From the NCBI GenBank assembly GCA_947175605.1, contig CAMWNH010000013.1, forward strand, positions 1 to 38,834: a stretch of 38,834 bases of DNA, read 5' to 3'. The notes beneath the pieces were generated by a model that was given only the letters and a program-made list of their open reading frames with translations, searched no databases and was not told where the DNA came from. Numbering within the stretch: position 1 is the stretch's first letter; each line of letters begins with the position of its first letter. Positions 1 to 7,167 of this stretch are shown one piece after another. A program made the position numbers and the translations under genes. The DNA is from an uncultured Porphyromonadaceae bacterium (lineage in GTDB: Bacteria > Bacteroidota > Bacteroidia > Bacteroidales > Muribaculaceae).

Positions 1-384
<384 letters not shown>

Positions 385-408
385 TAACCATTGAACCCCA
401 TAAAACCG

Positions 409-440
409 GAAAGGCTGCGCCCCGCGCAGCCTTTCTTTTT
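409..440 (+). terminator. Rho-independent terminator of gapA
   Basis: A perfect 12-bp stem (409-420 with 424-435) closes on a 3-base CCC loop and is followed directly by TTTTT (436-440), 25 bases after the gapA stop codon. This is a textbook intrinsic terminator. It also separates gapA from the convergent capsid-like block. Confidence 0.93.
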
Positions 441-468
441 GCACTCATAAACCATCTTCCCCCCTCGC

Positions 469-562
469 CCCTGTAGGGACGTGCCTTCGGCACGACAACA
501 ACGCCCCCCGGCAAGCAAAATTTTTGTCCAAGCCCCAAGCTTCAGCGCAGGGGAAAACCTCA
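469..562. repeat. Composite hairpin repeat, copy A
   Basis: The first half (469-506) reads CCCTGTAGGGACGTGCC then TTCGGCACG, forming a short stem around a TTC loop. The second half (about 520-555) contains TTTTTGTCCAAGCCCCAAGC. Both halves recur in the same order in copy B at 4808-4905, and the first half recurs at 5237-5274. Copy A lies directly 3' of the 152-residue gene on the minus strand and its tail touches that gene's stop codon. It resembles a REP-type element and could act as a 3'-end hairpin. Confidence 0.8.
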
Positions 563-1018
563 TCCCCATGGCTCAATGCTCGTCGGTCTTATTTCCCCGC
601 GCGCCAGCCTTATAAATCCCCCCACAGCCCGCTCCGCCAGCGCCTCGTTCGCCCGCGCAAGTTCCGGGTAGGCCGTCCCGTAGGCCATCGATAGCAACCT
701 CCGTTCCAGCGCCGTGCTCAGCTGCAACCTCATCGCCGGTCCATGCCTCTCCGCCTCCTCGCTCGTCAGCGTCAGGCTCAGCAATTCCGGATCCTCGTTG
801 GCCATATACGACGTCGGCGTAAAAGCGAAATCCCCTATATACCCGCAGATTTCCCCCATCAGCACTCCCCAGGCCGTCATGCATAGCCGTTTCAGAGCAT
901 TTCCCTGTTCCCGTCGCAGCAGAGCAGGGCGGCTCGTGCAATCCGTGCTCGCGCTCATCAGTGCCGCATCCGCATACACCCCCTGAAGCACCTGTGTTAT
1001 CGATAGTGTTATCTCCAT
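560..1018 (-). CDS. Hypothetical protein of capsid/portal block (152 aa)
   Basis: No family is recognised. The product starts at ATG 1018 (MEITLSITQVLQGVYADAAL) and is 152 residues, mostly alpha-helical in appearance, with no signal peptide or membrane segment. It begins 3 bases after the stop of the 140-residue gene and is the last gene of the capsid-like block, so the two are almost certainly co-transcribed from the promoter at 1505-1536. Its opening (M-x-ITLS followed by a helical stretch) resembles that of the 187-residue gene at 2858-3421, which hints that both could be small head-completion or adaptor-type proteins. That is inference from position and a weak N-terminal resemblance only. 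The end of the gene abuts the repeat copy A. Confidence 0.7.
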   Translation of the reverse strand: MEITLSITQVLQGVYADAALMSASTDCTSRPALLRREQGNALKRLCMTAWGVLMGEICGYIGDFAFTPTSYMANEDPELLSLTLTSEEAERHGPAMRLQLSTALERRLLSMAYGTAYPELARANEALAERAVGGFIRLARGEIRPTSIEPWG

Positions 1019-1021
1019 CGC

Positions 1022-1444
1022 TCACGCCCCCTTTCTCTCGCGCATGCCCTTCCTTCGGAAAGCCAGACACCTGTCCATTCGCTTTGCAATCAGCCGCCAC
1101 GCCGTCTCCCTCGACATATAGTAGCGGCTCGGACGCTTGAAACACAGCACGAAATTTATAGCCCGCTCCGCCTTCAGCCACGGACGCGCATTCAGCTCCC
1201 GGTCCACTTCCTCGCAGAATTCCTCCCAGAGTCCCGGGCGCAGCTTGTGGCCGCAGCGGTGAGCTTTGTACACATCCTGAGCGCGCTGCTGGCTCACGAA
1301 ATAGCGCGGGGGGCGCATCTCCAGCACTCGTGCCGAAAGCTCCCGCAGCTCCTCGTAGGTTCCTGCCCCGCCTTCGGTGTCAAGCAGCCTTTCGAAGGCC
1401 GCGATGTAAGCGTCGTTCCGACGCATTGTTTCTGTCTTGTACAT
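1022..1444 (-). CDS. Hypothetical protein of capsid/portal block (140 aa)
   Basis: The frame is open further upstream to 1567, but the extension would cover the promoter at 1505-1536 and the 3' end of the portal-like gene. The ATG at 1444 (MYKTETMRRNDAYIAAFERL) is therefore chosen, giving 140 residues. The protein is basic and helical, with RPPRYFVSQQRAQDVYKAH in the middle and a C-terminal part rich in Arg and Lys, so nucleic-acid contact is possible. No known family is recognised. The 26 bases upstream of the ATG closely match the leader of the capsid-like gene at 4754, including TAAACCT and GAACT immediately before ATG at identical spacing. It is followed 3 bases later by the 152-residue gene. 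Confidence 0.7.
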   Translation of the reverse strand: MYKTETMRRNDAYIAAFERLLDTEGGAGTYEELRELSARVLEMRPPRYFVSQQRAQDVYKAHRCGHKLRPGLWEEFCEEVDRELNARPWLKAERAINFVLCFKRPSRYYMSRETAWRLIAKRMDRCLAFRRKGMRERKGA

Positions 1445-1504
1445 AGTTCGATTTTTTAAGATAAGGTTTAAAAGAAAGAGTCCCGCCTTCCCCCTTTCCG
1501 CATG

Positions 1505-1536
1505 CAAAGATAATATGAAAATTGTATATATGCAAA
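1505..1536 (-). promoter_or_regulatory. Bacteroidota-type promoter inside the capsid-like block
   Basis: On the minus strand a -33 TTTG (complement of 1533-1536) is followed after exactly 20 bp by a -7 box TATCTTTG (complement of 1505-1512). This matches the Bacteroides consensus TTTG-N19/20-TAnnTTTG very well. It points at the 140-residue gene starting at 1444, giving a leader of roughly 55 bases. The -33 lies right at the end of the portal-like gene, so the last two genes of the block can be expressed separately. Confidence 0.8.
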
Positions 1537-1538
1537 TT

Positions 1539-2861
1539 TTATTGCAATTTATTTTGCAAAATTGCAATTATGCCCGCTTTCCTGTCCCGCAGTTCAAGGA
1601 AACTCCCGAATGTATCCAGCAGATCCGCAAGCGCTATCGACGCCGTCTCCACCCGCGCTCGGTAATTATCCTTTCCCACAGCGGCCGAAACGTTTCTGCC
1701 CATCAGCACATCGCTCACCCCCGTGCTGTTCTCGAACAGCTTCATTTGCAGCGTCAGCAATTGGCAGGCCCCGTCGGCCGATCCTCGCGTAGCCACCTGT
1801 TGCGGAAGCACCTTCCCTTCTCGCAGCGGAATCACGGCATCCGGGCTTGCCCAGCGCTGCGCCACCTCGTCAAGCCTCACATTGTCCGGAAGCTCGTTGA
1901 TCGGGAAGAGAAGCGCACCCTTCGCCGACGAGGCCATGATGTGGTCCGCTATGCTGATAAGCCTGTTGATGTACTTCTGATTCTCGATCAGACCCTCCAC
2001 AAAAGAGTGCACCTCACCGTCCGTCATCGGGTAGAATTTCACCACGAACGGATGGCCCCCGCCGCGGTAGGGTGAGGCAAAGCTGTCTATTCGTCTGCCG
2101 TCCGCTGCGAACACGCGGCAGCGCCAGCCGAAACTGTAGGTCCCTCCCTCTCGCCTTGACGCATCAAGCGTCCACACCTCTATCACGCGCATCTTTGCCG
2201 AGTCGCCCGGAAGGAAGAAATCCTCGCTCCCCGCAGCAGGCATTCCTAAAGCCTTCTCCGGAGCGTATGCCCCCGCCGAGACGCAGTCCGCGAAAACCTG
2301 CTCTAAGAAGCCGCATCGCTCGGCCGAGCCGTGTCCGTAGCGGCTCACAAGCTCCGGGAGTCCCATATCGTGCAACATCCCCACGAGCTCTATATCCGTT
2401 CCCCTCGGGTCCTGGAACACATTCACGAAAAAGCGCCGTGGATCCACATTGTCCACCCACACCCCCGTCCCGCCCTCGCGGCATTCGTTCGACAGCCGCT
2501 GAATGGCCGCGCCCGATATCAGAAACTCCTCGAGCATGCGGCTGTCGAGCTCCCCTAAAGCGTTGCGCCGGCTCATGGCGTCCTTATACTCCCCTTGTTC
2601 CGACGCCTGTGTGCGGAATCGCCCGATTATTGTCTTCACAAGCTGGCGTATCAGATTGTTGGTCAGTGGAGTGCGCCCCTGCCGCGCGAGTCGTTCACCG
2701 TCCGTAAGTCTCACGCCTCTGTAGTGCGACACACACTCGTCGCCCCATTGGTCCCCGTAGGTGAAGCGCTTGCAGCGCTCGCGCCTGAAGCGGAAGTCCG
2801 CCGCTCCGGTCCATGCTTCGCATGCGCGCTTCAGTATTGTCTTGTCTTTCTTCTCGCTCAT
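1539..2861 (-). CDS. Phage portal-like protein
   Basis: A 440-residue protein with the layout of a P22-like (dodecameric ring) portal. The N-terminal part has RCKRFTYGDQW (about 29-39) then NNLIRQLVKTIIGRFR (about 68-83); the middle has DNVDPRRFFVNVFQDPRG followed by ELVGMLHDM; the later part has FVEGLIENQKYINRLISIAD and a helix-rich C-terminus. These are the segments by which tailed-phage portals of Bacteroidota prophages are usually recognised. It is shorter than P22-type portals (about 600-700 residues), lacking the C-terminal barrel. The ATG at 2861 overlaps the TGA of the preceding gene as ATGA, indicating translational coupling. The frame is fully intact. Portal assignment is by pattern recognition and gene company, not a search; no terminase lies next to it, which is unusual for a functional phage. 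Confidence 0.65.
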   Translation of the reverse strand: MSEKKDKTILKRACEAWTGAADFRFRRERCKRFTYGDQWGDECVSHYRGVRLTDGERLARQGRTPLTNNLIRQLVKTIIGRFRTQASEQGEYKDAMSRRNALGELDSRMLEEFLISGAAIQRLSNECREGGTGVWVDNVDPRRFFVNVFQDPRGTDIELVGMLHDMGLPELVSRYGHGSAERCGFLEQVFADCVSAGAYAPEKALGMPAAGSEDFFLPGDSAKMRVIEVWTLDASRREGGTYSFGWRCRVFAADGRRIDSFASPYRGGGHPFVVKFYPMTDGEVHSFVEGLIENQKYINRLISIADHIMASSAKGALLFPINELPDNVRLDEVAQRWASPDAVIPLREGKVLPQQVATRGSADGACQLLTLQMKLFENSTGVSDVLMGRNVSAAVGKDNYRARVETASIALADLLDTFGSFLELRDRKAGIIAILQNKLQ

Positions 2862-3421
2862 AACATAAAATCAGTTTTCATTCTCTCGAAAATCCAGCTT
2901 AGTCCCGCCTCCTCCAGCGTGTATTTGTCAGGCCCCGGATCGCGCACCCCGCGAGCCATAGACACCGTCCTCGGGCTTCCGGCCGGGCTCACGACTATCG
3001 TGCGTCCGTCGCTCCCCGTCGCCGCTGCCGGATAGCGCGTTGTAGGCGCCGTGTATTGGTTGTCCGCACGCATTTTCAGTGCTTCCGCCTCCTCGGCGTC
3101 CTTCACATCAGCCGTCGTCTCCCAGCTCTCGAGTTTTATCTCGTACACTCGTACCACATCTGCCGGAAGCTCCACCAGGCCTGTGTTCGTCCCTAAGTAC
3201 GCCGCATCCTTCATCGTCGCTCCGAACTCTTCCGGCGCAGTCAGCTCCCGTGGGCCCGTCAGCAGAAGTTCCGTATAGATCCTGCGCAGTTGCTCCTCTA
3301 TCAGCGCGTTTATGTCCACTCCGTCCGTGGCCTCGATCGCGCAGTCCGAGCGAAGATGCTCGAAGCCCCCGGCAAGCCGGAAACGTTCGAGCATCTCGCC
3401 CTTTGAAAGTGTTATCTTCAT
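2858..3421 (-). CDS. Possible head-completion/adaptor protein (187 aa)
   Basis: The protein starts at ATG 3421 (MKITLSKGEMLERFRLAGGF) and is 187 residues. It is soluble, with a helical N-terminal half and a middle segment LVELPADVVRVYEIKLESW that looks like a small beta domain, then a Gly/Pro-rich region and a C-terminal helix. Lying between the capsid-like gene (46 bases upstream) and the portal-like gene (4-base overlap), it is in the place where tailed phages often encode head-tail connector proteins. No sequence family is recognised, so the role is positional inference only. Confidence 0.6.
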   Translation of the reverse strand: MKITLSKGEMLERFRLAGGFEHLRSDCAIEATDGVDINALIEEQLRRIYTELLLTGPRELTAPEEFGATMKDAAYLGTNTGLVELPADVVRVYEIKLESWETTADVKDAEEAEALKMRADNQYTAPTTRYPAAATGSDGRTIVVSPAGSPRTVSMARGVRDPGPDKYTLEEAGLSWIFERMKTDFML

Positions 3422-3467
3422 AATTTCGATAGTCCTTCAAGGGATTGCTTCATTCTCATCCTCCGCC

Positions 3468-4754
3468 TCACTCCTTGGCCTCGTGTGTGCCCTTCACGCG
3501 AAGGTGAGTCGCAGGATAGCGGAGCACAAGGCAGCTTGCCTCCGTCAGAACCACAGCGTCCGAGTTGCGTTGGCCGCTCTTGCGCAGGTCCAGTTTCTCG
3601 CAGTTGAAGGGGATGTGCACATACTTCGTCAGATAGTCCGGGTCCAGTATGAAGCCGTCCGTAGCATGACCGCACTGATCGAAGATTTCCGAGTGAAGCA
3701 CATACAGCGTACCGAAGTTCGATCGGATTTCGCGGAACTCGATGCCCCACTTTACCAGGCTCTCGCCACCCTGCACGGTCTTGCTGTACTCCACATTGCT
3801 CAGTGCCTCCATCAGCTCCGTGCCCGCCAGAAGGATCTTGCGCTTCGAGCCCGTACGGCCCACGAACGCATCGCTGCAGAGCTTCGTCAGCGCACGTTGG
3901 TCCAGCTTGTCAAGATTCACGCTTGTCTCCGTACCCGCCTGGGCCCAGATACCTCCCGTCAGATACACCTCCTGCTGCTTGTTGGCGTCGAAAAGCTTCG
4001 TCCGGCGTCCGAAAAGGAAGCTCTTCTCCATGCCCAGGCGCATATCTATGATTGCTGCCTCCTCCTGGTCCGAGAAGCTCCAGCCAAGCTCCTTGCGTGC
4101 TATCTTCATCAGCGTCGACTGCTCCACCTGCATCTTGAAGATCTGGCAATTGTTGTAGTCCTTCGCCGGCAGTGCCGAGAACTGAGCCGTCTGCACATCC
4201 AGTTCAGCCGCCGCGCGGCCCATGCGGATCAGCTTCGAGCCCTTCGCCAGCATCGGCATCGTGTGCACCGTCTGGCCTCCGCCCATACCCGTCGTCACGC
4301 TCTCCTTCGGGTTGGTCACCATCACGCGGTAAGTCTGAGGCTTCACCTTGCTCAGCACATACAGCACCGTCGCTTCCCCGTCTGCAGGCATCGCCAGCAG
4401 AGTTTCAGTCACATCCAACAGCCCGCTTTCGATTTCGATCTGCGTCGAGTAGCCGCCGCCCGCCTCCTCATCCAGAGTCTGGTCACCGCCCACGCCCTTC
4501 GCAAGCGTCACCTCCGTCGGGCGAGTATCCACCGATGCGAACTCTACGCACATACCGTCTGTATGGCGGCTCGCCGCGCAGCGGCTTAGCTGGTCAATAG
4601 GAGTCGACATCGGTCGCACCTTCACGATGCGTTGGTCTATTCCGTTCATCACAAGACCCGGAGCAGCCATATTTGCTGCCGTGGTCGTCAGAGCCTGCGA
4701 GGCAACATGCTTGCCCCCCGCCGCGCCTTCCACAAGATTTTCTTCAGTATTCAT
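3468..4754 (-). CDS. Major capsid protein-like (HK97-fold candidate)
   Basis: A 428-residue protein that resembles major capsid proteins of Bacteroidota prophages (SU10-like/DUF5309-like group). Supporting segments are GIDQRIVKVRPMSTPIDQLSR near residue 40-60, a central EEAAIIDMRLGMEKSFLFGRR, the segment GIWAQAGTETSVNLDKLDQR, and KILLAGTELMEALSNVEYSK, where such proteins carry the peptide-binding and axial domains. The Ala-rich N-terminus (first 30 residues) has no signal peptide, and no dedicated protease or scaffold gene is present. The start at ATG 4754 is preceded by an AT-rich leader closely matching that of the 140-residue gene. The frame is undamaged. The alternative is an encapsulin-like shell or another phage structural protein; the HK97 fold is inferred and would need structure prediction. 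Confidence 0.6.
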   Translation of the reverse strand: MNTEENLVEGAAGGKHVASQALTTTAANMAAPGLVMNGIDQRIVKVRPMSTPIDQLSRCAASRHTDGMCVEFASVDTRPTEVTLAKGVGGDQTLDEEAGGGYSTQIEIESGLLDVTETLLAMPADGEATVLYVLSKVKPQTYRVMVTNPKESVTTGMGGGQTVHTMPMLAKGSKLIRMGRAAAELDVQTAQFSALPAKDYNNCQIFKMQVEQSTLMKIARKELGWSFSDQEEAAIIDMRLGMEKSFLFGRRTKLFDANKQQEVYLTGGIWAQAGTETSVNLDKLDQRALTKLCSDAFVGRTGSKRKILLAGTELMEALSNVEYSKTVQGGESLVKWGIEFREIRSNFGTLYVLHSEIFDQCGHATDGFILDPDYLTKYVHIPFNCEKLDLRKSGQRNSDAVVLTEASCLVLRYPATHLRVKGTHEAKE

Positions 4755-4784
4755 AGTTCAAAATTAAATAATTAGGTTTAAAAA

Positions 4785-4910
4785 AATTTTTTGTTCAAGC
4801 CCCCCCTCCCTGTAGGAACGTGCCTTCGGCACGTCATCAACGCCCTCTGCCACAAAGGCTTTTTGTTGAAGCCCCAAGCTTTAGCGCCGGGGAATCCGGT
4901 GCCCATCGAA
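4785..4910. repeat. Composite hairpin repeat, copy B
   Basis: This copy sits between the 56-residue gene and the capsid-like gene. It has TTTTTTGTTCAAGCCCC (about 4789-4805), then the stem ACGTGCC-TTC-GGCACGT (centre about 4825), then TTTTTGTTGAAGCCCC followed by AAGCTTTAGCGC (4859-4887). The order and spacing match copy A at 469-562. It lies directly 3' of a stop codon on the minus strand, as copy A does. Confidence 0.78.
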
Positions 4911-4925
4911 AAAAGGCTTTCCCGC

Positions 4926-5096
4926 TCAATCCTCCCAAAAACTTTTCCTCGGTTGGAATAAGAAAAAAGGCAAAGCCTCATCCTCATCATCGGCAGCCTC
5001 GCGGACCGCCGTTTCAATAGCCTCCGAGCTGTAGAGCGCCTTATCGGCAGCCTCATTCTCCGCAGGCTCATAGGGTGGTGGAATAGTGTCTTTCAT
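4926..5096 (-). CDS. Small acidic protein leading the capsid-like block (56 aa)
   Basis: An ATG at 5096 opens a 56-residue frame (MKDTIPPPYEPAENEAADKA ... ending SFWED) that stops at TGA 4926. It is strongly acidic in its first 42 residues (runs such as EAADDEDEA) and ends in a short hydrophobic/basic tail. It is preceded by an A/T-rich leader and the -7 box at 5146-5153, and is the first gene of the block ahead of the capsid-like protein. Small acidic proteins in this place can be scaffold-like or decoys for basic capsid surfaces, but no family is recognised and the role is open. Confidence 0.6.
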   Translation of the reverse strand: MKDTIPPPYEPAENEAADKALYSSEAIETAVREAADDEDEALPFFLFQPRKSFWED

Positions 5097-5145
5097 TTTG
5101 TAGAAATTTTAAATTTGAAAATTTGGTTCTCGTCTTCCGACACCG

Positions 5146-5153
5146 CAAAATTA
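5146..5153 (-). promoter_or_regulatory. Putative -7 box of the capsid-like block
   Basis: The complement reads TAATTTTG, matching TAnnTTTG, about 50 bases before the ATG at 5096. A TTTGG lies further upstream, but the spacing (about 22-23 bp) is longer than the usual 19-20, so only the -7 element is claimed. Confidence 0.5.
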
Positions 5154-5236
5154 CAACACCCCGCCTCCCTTCCCACCAAATTTCCCCCGCCGTCACCCGT
5201 TTAACAAATTCCTCCACCCAAGCAAACCACCCCGCG

Positions 5237-5274
5237 CCCTGTAGGGACGTGCCTTCGGCACGTCACCAACGCCC
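5237..5274. repeat. Hairpin repeat, copy C (first half only)
   Basis: The sequence CCCTGTAGGGACGTGCC-TTC-GGCACGTC then ACCAACGCC matches the first half of copies A and B. Stem GACGTGCC/GGCACGTC is perfect over 8 bp with a TTC loop. The AAGCCCCAAGCTT half is missing here. Confidence 0.8.
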
Positions 5275-5384
5275 TAACCCTTAATCACTAATCACTAACA
5301 CTTAACCCCTAATCTCCCCTCTTCTATTCGCAAAAAAAATTGCCCCTTCATCGCCCGCCACTTCGCCGATTCCCGGATTTTGCG

Positions 5385-5392
5385 TATCTTTG
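5385..5392 (+). promoter_or_regulatory. -7 box upstream of DUF1573 gene
   Basis: TATCTTTG matches TAnnTTTG and lies 8 bases before the ATG at 5401. An in-frame TTG at 5380 would put this box inside the coding region, so 5401 is the better start. A clear -33 element is not seen at the right distance. Confidence 0.55.
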
Positions 5393-5400
5393 CACTCATT

Positions 5401-6492
5401 ATGAGAGCACTACGATTCCTCCTCGCCGCACTCCCGCTTTTCCTCCCTCTGGCCCTCAAAGCCGATGGACCCGAGATTTTCTGGCGCGAGACATACCACA
5501 ATTTCGGTGCCTTCAATGAAGACGATGGCCTCGCACGCACGGCATTCCGTTATGTGAATACCGGCGACGAGCCCCTCGTGCTCCTAAACGTACGCACAAC
5601 CTGCGGCTGCACCGTAGCCGATTGGTCGCGCAAGCCCCTCGCCCCCGGTGATTCCGCCGAAATTATCGTGGACTATGACCCCGCCGGGCGTCTCGGGCGA
5701 TTTGAGAAAGGTGTGATTGTCGACACCAATACCGAGCCCCGGCGCACACGCCTCACCATCAAGGGCGTCGTGGTCGGAGGCTTTGCCTCCGTGCGCGCTC
5801 AGTATCCTGTGCAGCAGGGGCCTCTGGCTCTTCGGAAAGGCTCCGCCCTCGTGGGCGATGTTCTCAAGGGAAAGCTCAAAACCATGTTCGTAAACGCCTA
5901 CAACTCATCCACCGACACCATTGTCCCGCAGATAGGCCCCCTTCCCGACTGGCTTCACATCTCGCTCGAACCCTCACGCATACCCCCGGGCGAGCAGGCC
6001 TCCTTCATCGTCTATTTCCGGTCCGACCGCTGTCCCGTCTGGGGCATATCAGAAACCGTCGCTCGGATTTCTGCCGATTCAGACCTCGAACCTTTCGATT
6101 TTCCCGTGGTCGCAAGCGTAGTGGAAGACTTCAGCTCGCTGTCTGATAAGGACTTGGCTCGCGCCCCTGTGCTCGTTGTCGAGCCCGAGCGCATCATCGT
6201 CCCCGCGCTCAGCGCTTCTGCCTCCGACCCGGTCCGCACATCCTTTCGCATCATAAACAAGGGCCATACTCCGCTGCAAATCAGACGCATCTGGTCTCCC
6301 GACCCTGCAATCAAGGTGGAAATGCCCAAGAAAACAACCCTCAAGCCCGGAAAACATGTCGATGTCCCCTGTCTGATCACTCCCGAGGCCCTGCAGGGCG
6401 ATATACTTAACTCCCGTATCACACTGATAACCAACGATCCCGCCAATTCCGTAAGCTCCGTGCGGGTTGTTGGAGAAATCCTTCCCAGATAA
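5401..6492 (+). CDS. Secreted DUF1573 protein with several ASH/Ig-like domains
   Basis: The start at ATG 5401 gives 363 residues beginning MRALRFLLAALPLFLPLAL, a clear signal peptide ending near LKADG. The mature protein starts with a DUF1573 domain (about 24-115): the HNFGAF strand, YVNTGDEPLVLLNV, and the diagnostic TTCGCTVADW followed by PGDSAEIIVDYDPAGR. Two further beta-rich segments follow (about 140-240 and 255-360), each with an 'N.G...L.I..I.....' pattern. DUF1573 proteins are common, poorly understood, exported proteins of Bacteroidota. The stop overlaps the start of the nucleosidase gene by one base (TAATG), so the two are co-translated. A short single-domain homologue is encoded at 24774-25184. 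Confidence 0.85.
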   Translation: MRALRFLLAALPLFLPLALKADGPEIFWRETYHNFGAFNEDDGLARTAFRYVNTGDEPLVLLNVRTTCGCTVADWSRKPLAPGDSAEIIVDYDPAGRLGRFEKGVIVDTNTEPRRTRLTIKGVVVGGFASVRAQYPVQQGPLALRKGSALVGDVLKGKLKTMFVNAYNSSTDTIVPQIGPLPDWLHISLEPSRIPPGEQASFIVYFRSDRCPVWGISETVARISADSDLEPFDFPVVASVVEDFSSLSDKDLARAPVLVVEPERIIVPALSASASDPVRTSFRIINKGHTPLQIRRIWSPDPAIKVEMPKKTTLKPGKHVDVPCLITPEALQGDILNSRITLITNDPANSVSSVRVVGEILPR

Positions 6493-7160
6493 TGTCTAAA
6501 ATTGCAATAATCGTGGCCATGAGCAAGGAACTCGCGCTCATCACGCCACTGCTCGACGATCGTTCCACTCTCACTGTCAATGGTTTCACCTTCAATACCG
6601 GACGTCTCGCCGGTCGCGACGTCGTTGTCATGGAGTGTGGCATCGGCAAAGTCAACGCCGCAGTCGGCGCCCTCACCCTCATCGAAAACTTCCATCCATC
6701 CCTCGTCATTAACACAGGTGTTGCCGGCGGCACCGGTGCCACGCGTGTGCTCGACCTGATTCTCGCATCCGGTGTAGCCTATCACGACGTCTGGTGTGGT
6801 CCCGGCACAGAGCCCGGTCAGGCCGCAGGCTGCCCACGCATATTCCCCTCGCCCCTCCCCGAGAACCTTGCTGCCGAGATTGGCGCACGCAGCGGCATTA
6901 TCGCTTCCGGCGATATTTTCGTGTCGCGTCCCGAGGAAGTCAGCCACATTCTCAGCCTCTATCCCGATGCCGTGGCCTGCGATATGGAGAGCGCTGCCAT
7001 AGCCCAGGTATGCCACATTAAGGCTGTGCCCTTCGTGTGCATACGCGTCGTGAGCGACACCCCCGGCGCAGCCGACAATATCGCACAATATCAGAACTTC
7101 TGGTCCGAGGCCCCCGAGCGCACTTTCGCAGCCCTCTGTTCCCTCCTGAAAAAAATCTGA
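6492..7160 (+). CDS. mtnN: 5'-methylthioadenosine/S-adenosylhomocysteine nucleosidase
   Basis: A 222-residue cytoplasmic hydrolase that cleaves adenine from MTA and SAH and feeds methionine and activated-methyl recycling. Motifs of the family are clear: N-terminal MSKIAIIVAMSKEL with the Glu that matches the catalytic Glu12 of the E. coli enzyme, GIGKVNAAV, VINTGVAGG, the DMESAAIAQVC signature with the ribose-binding Glu, and VVSDTPGAADN with the general-acid Asp. Length is normal for the family. Translation is coupled to the DUF1573 gene by a 1-base overlap and the next gene starts 7 bases later, so the three form an operon without an obvious common pathway. Confidence 0.93.
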   Translation: MSKIAIIVAMSKELALITPLLDDRSTLTVNGFTFNTGRLAGRDVVVMECGIGKVNAAVGALTLIENFHPSLVINTGVAGGTGATRVLDLILASGVAYHDVWCGPGTEPGQAAGCPRIFPSPLPENLAAEIGARSGIIASGDIFVSRPEEVSHILSLYPDAVACDMESAAIAQVCHIKAVPFVCIRVVSDTPGAADNIAQYQNFWSEAPERTFAALCSLLKKI

Positions 7161-7167
7161 CCCCGCT

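Larger units (their letters stand above)
5097..5400. other. Divergent intergenic region with repeat copy C
   Basis: This 304-base gap separates the minus-strand capsid-like block from the plus-strand DUF1573 gene. It holds the -7 box for each direction (5146-5153 minus, 5385-5392 plus), repeat copy C at 5237-5274 and a low-complexity stretch of CTAA/CACTAA-type sequence at about 5275-5315. No convincing open reading frame is present. Confidence 0.7.

Noticed and set aside
1445-1567. N-terminal extension of the 140-residue protein
   Set aside because: It covers a consensus promoter and the 3' end of the portal-like gene, and its sequence is low-complexity and Cys/Ile-rich.
3312-4589. Long plus-strand open frame (425 codons) antisense to the capsid-like gene
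   Set aside because: It is rich in His, Arg and Leu with no domain, as expected for the complement of a GC-rich gene. The same applies to long antisense frames at 13404-14360, 17241-18137, 26339-27163 and 32270-33004.
560-5096. Ordinary complete prophage
   Set aside because: Integrase, repressor, terminase, tail, lysis genes and att-like direct repeats next to the tRNA are all absent. The tRNA-Pro is 15 kb away and is not disrupted.
5380-5400. TTG start for the DUF1573 gene
   Set aside because: It would place the -7 box TATCTTTG inside the coding region; ATG 5401 gives a clean signal peptide.
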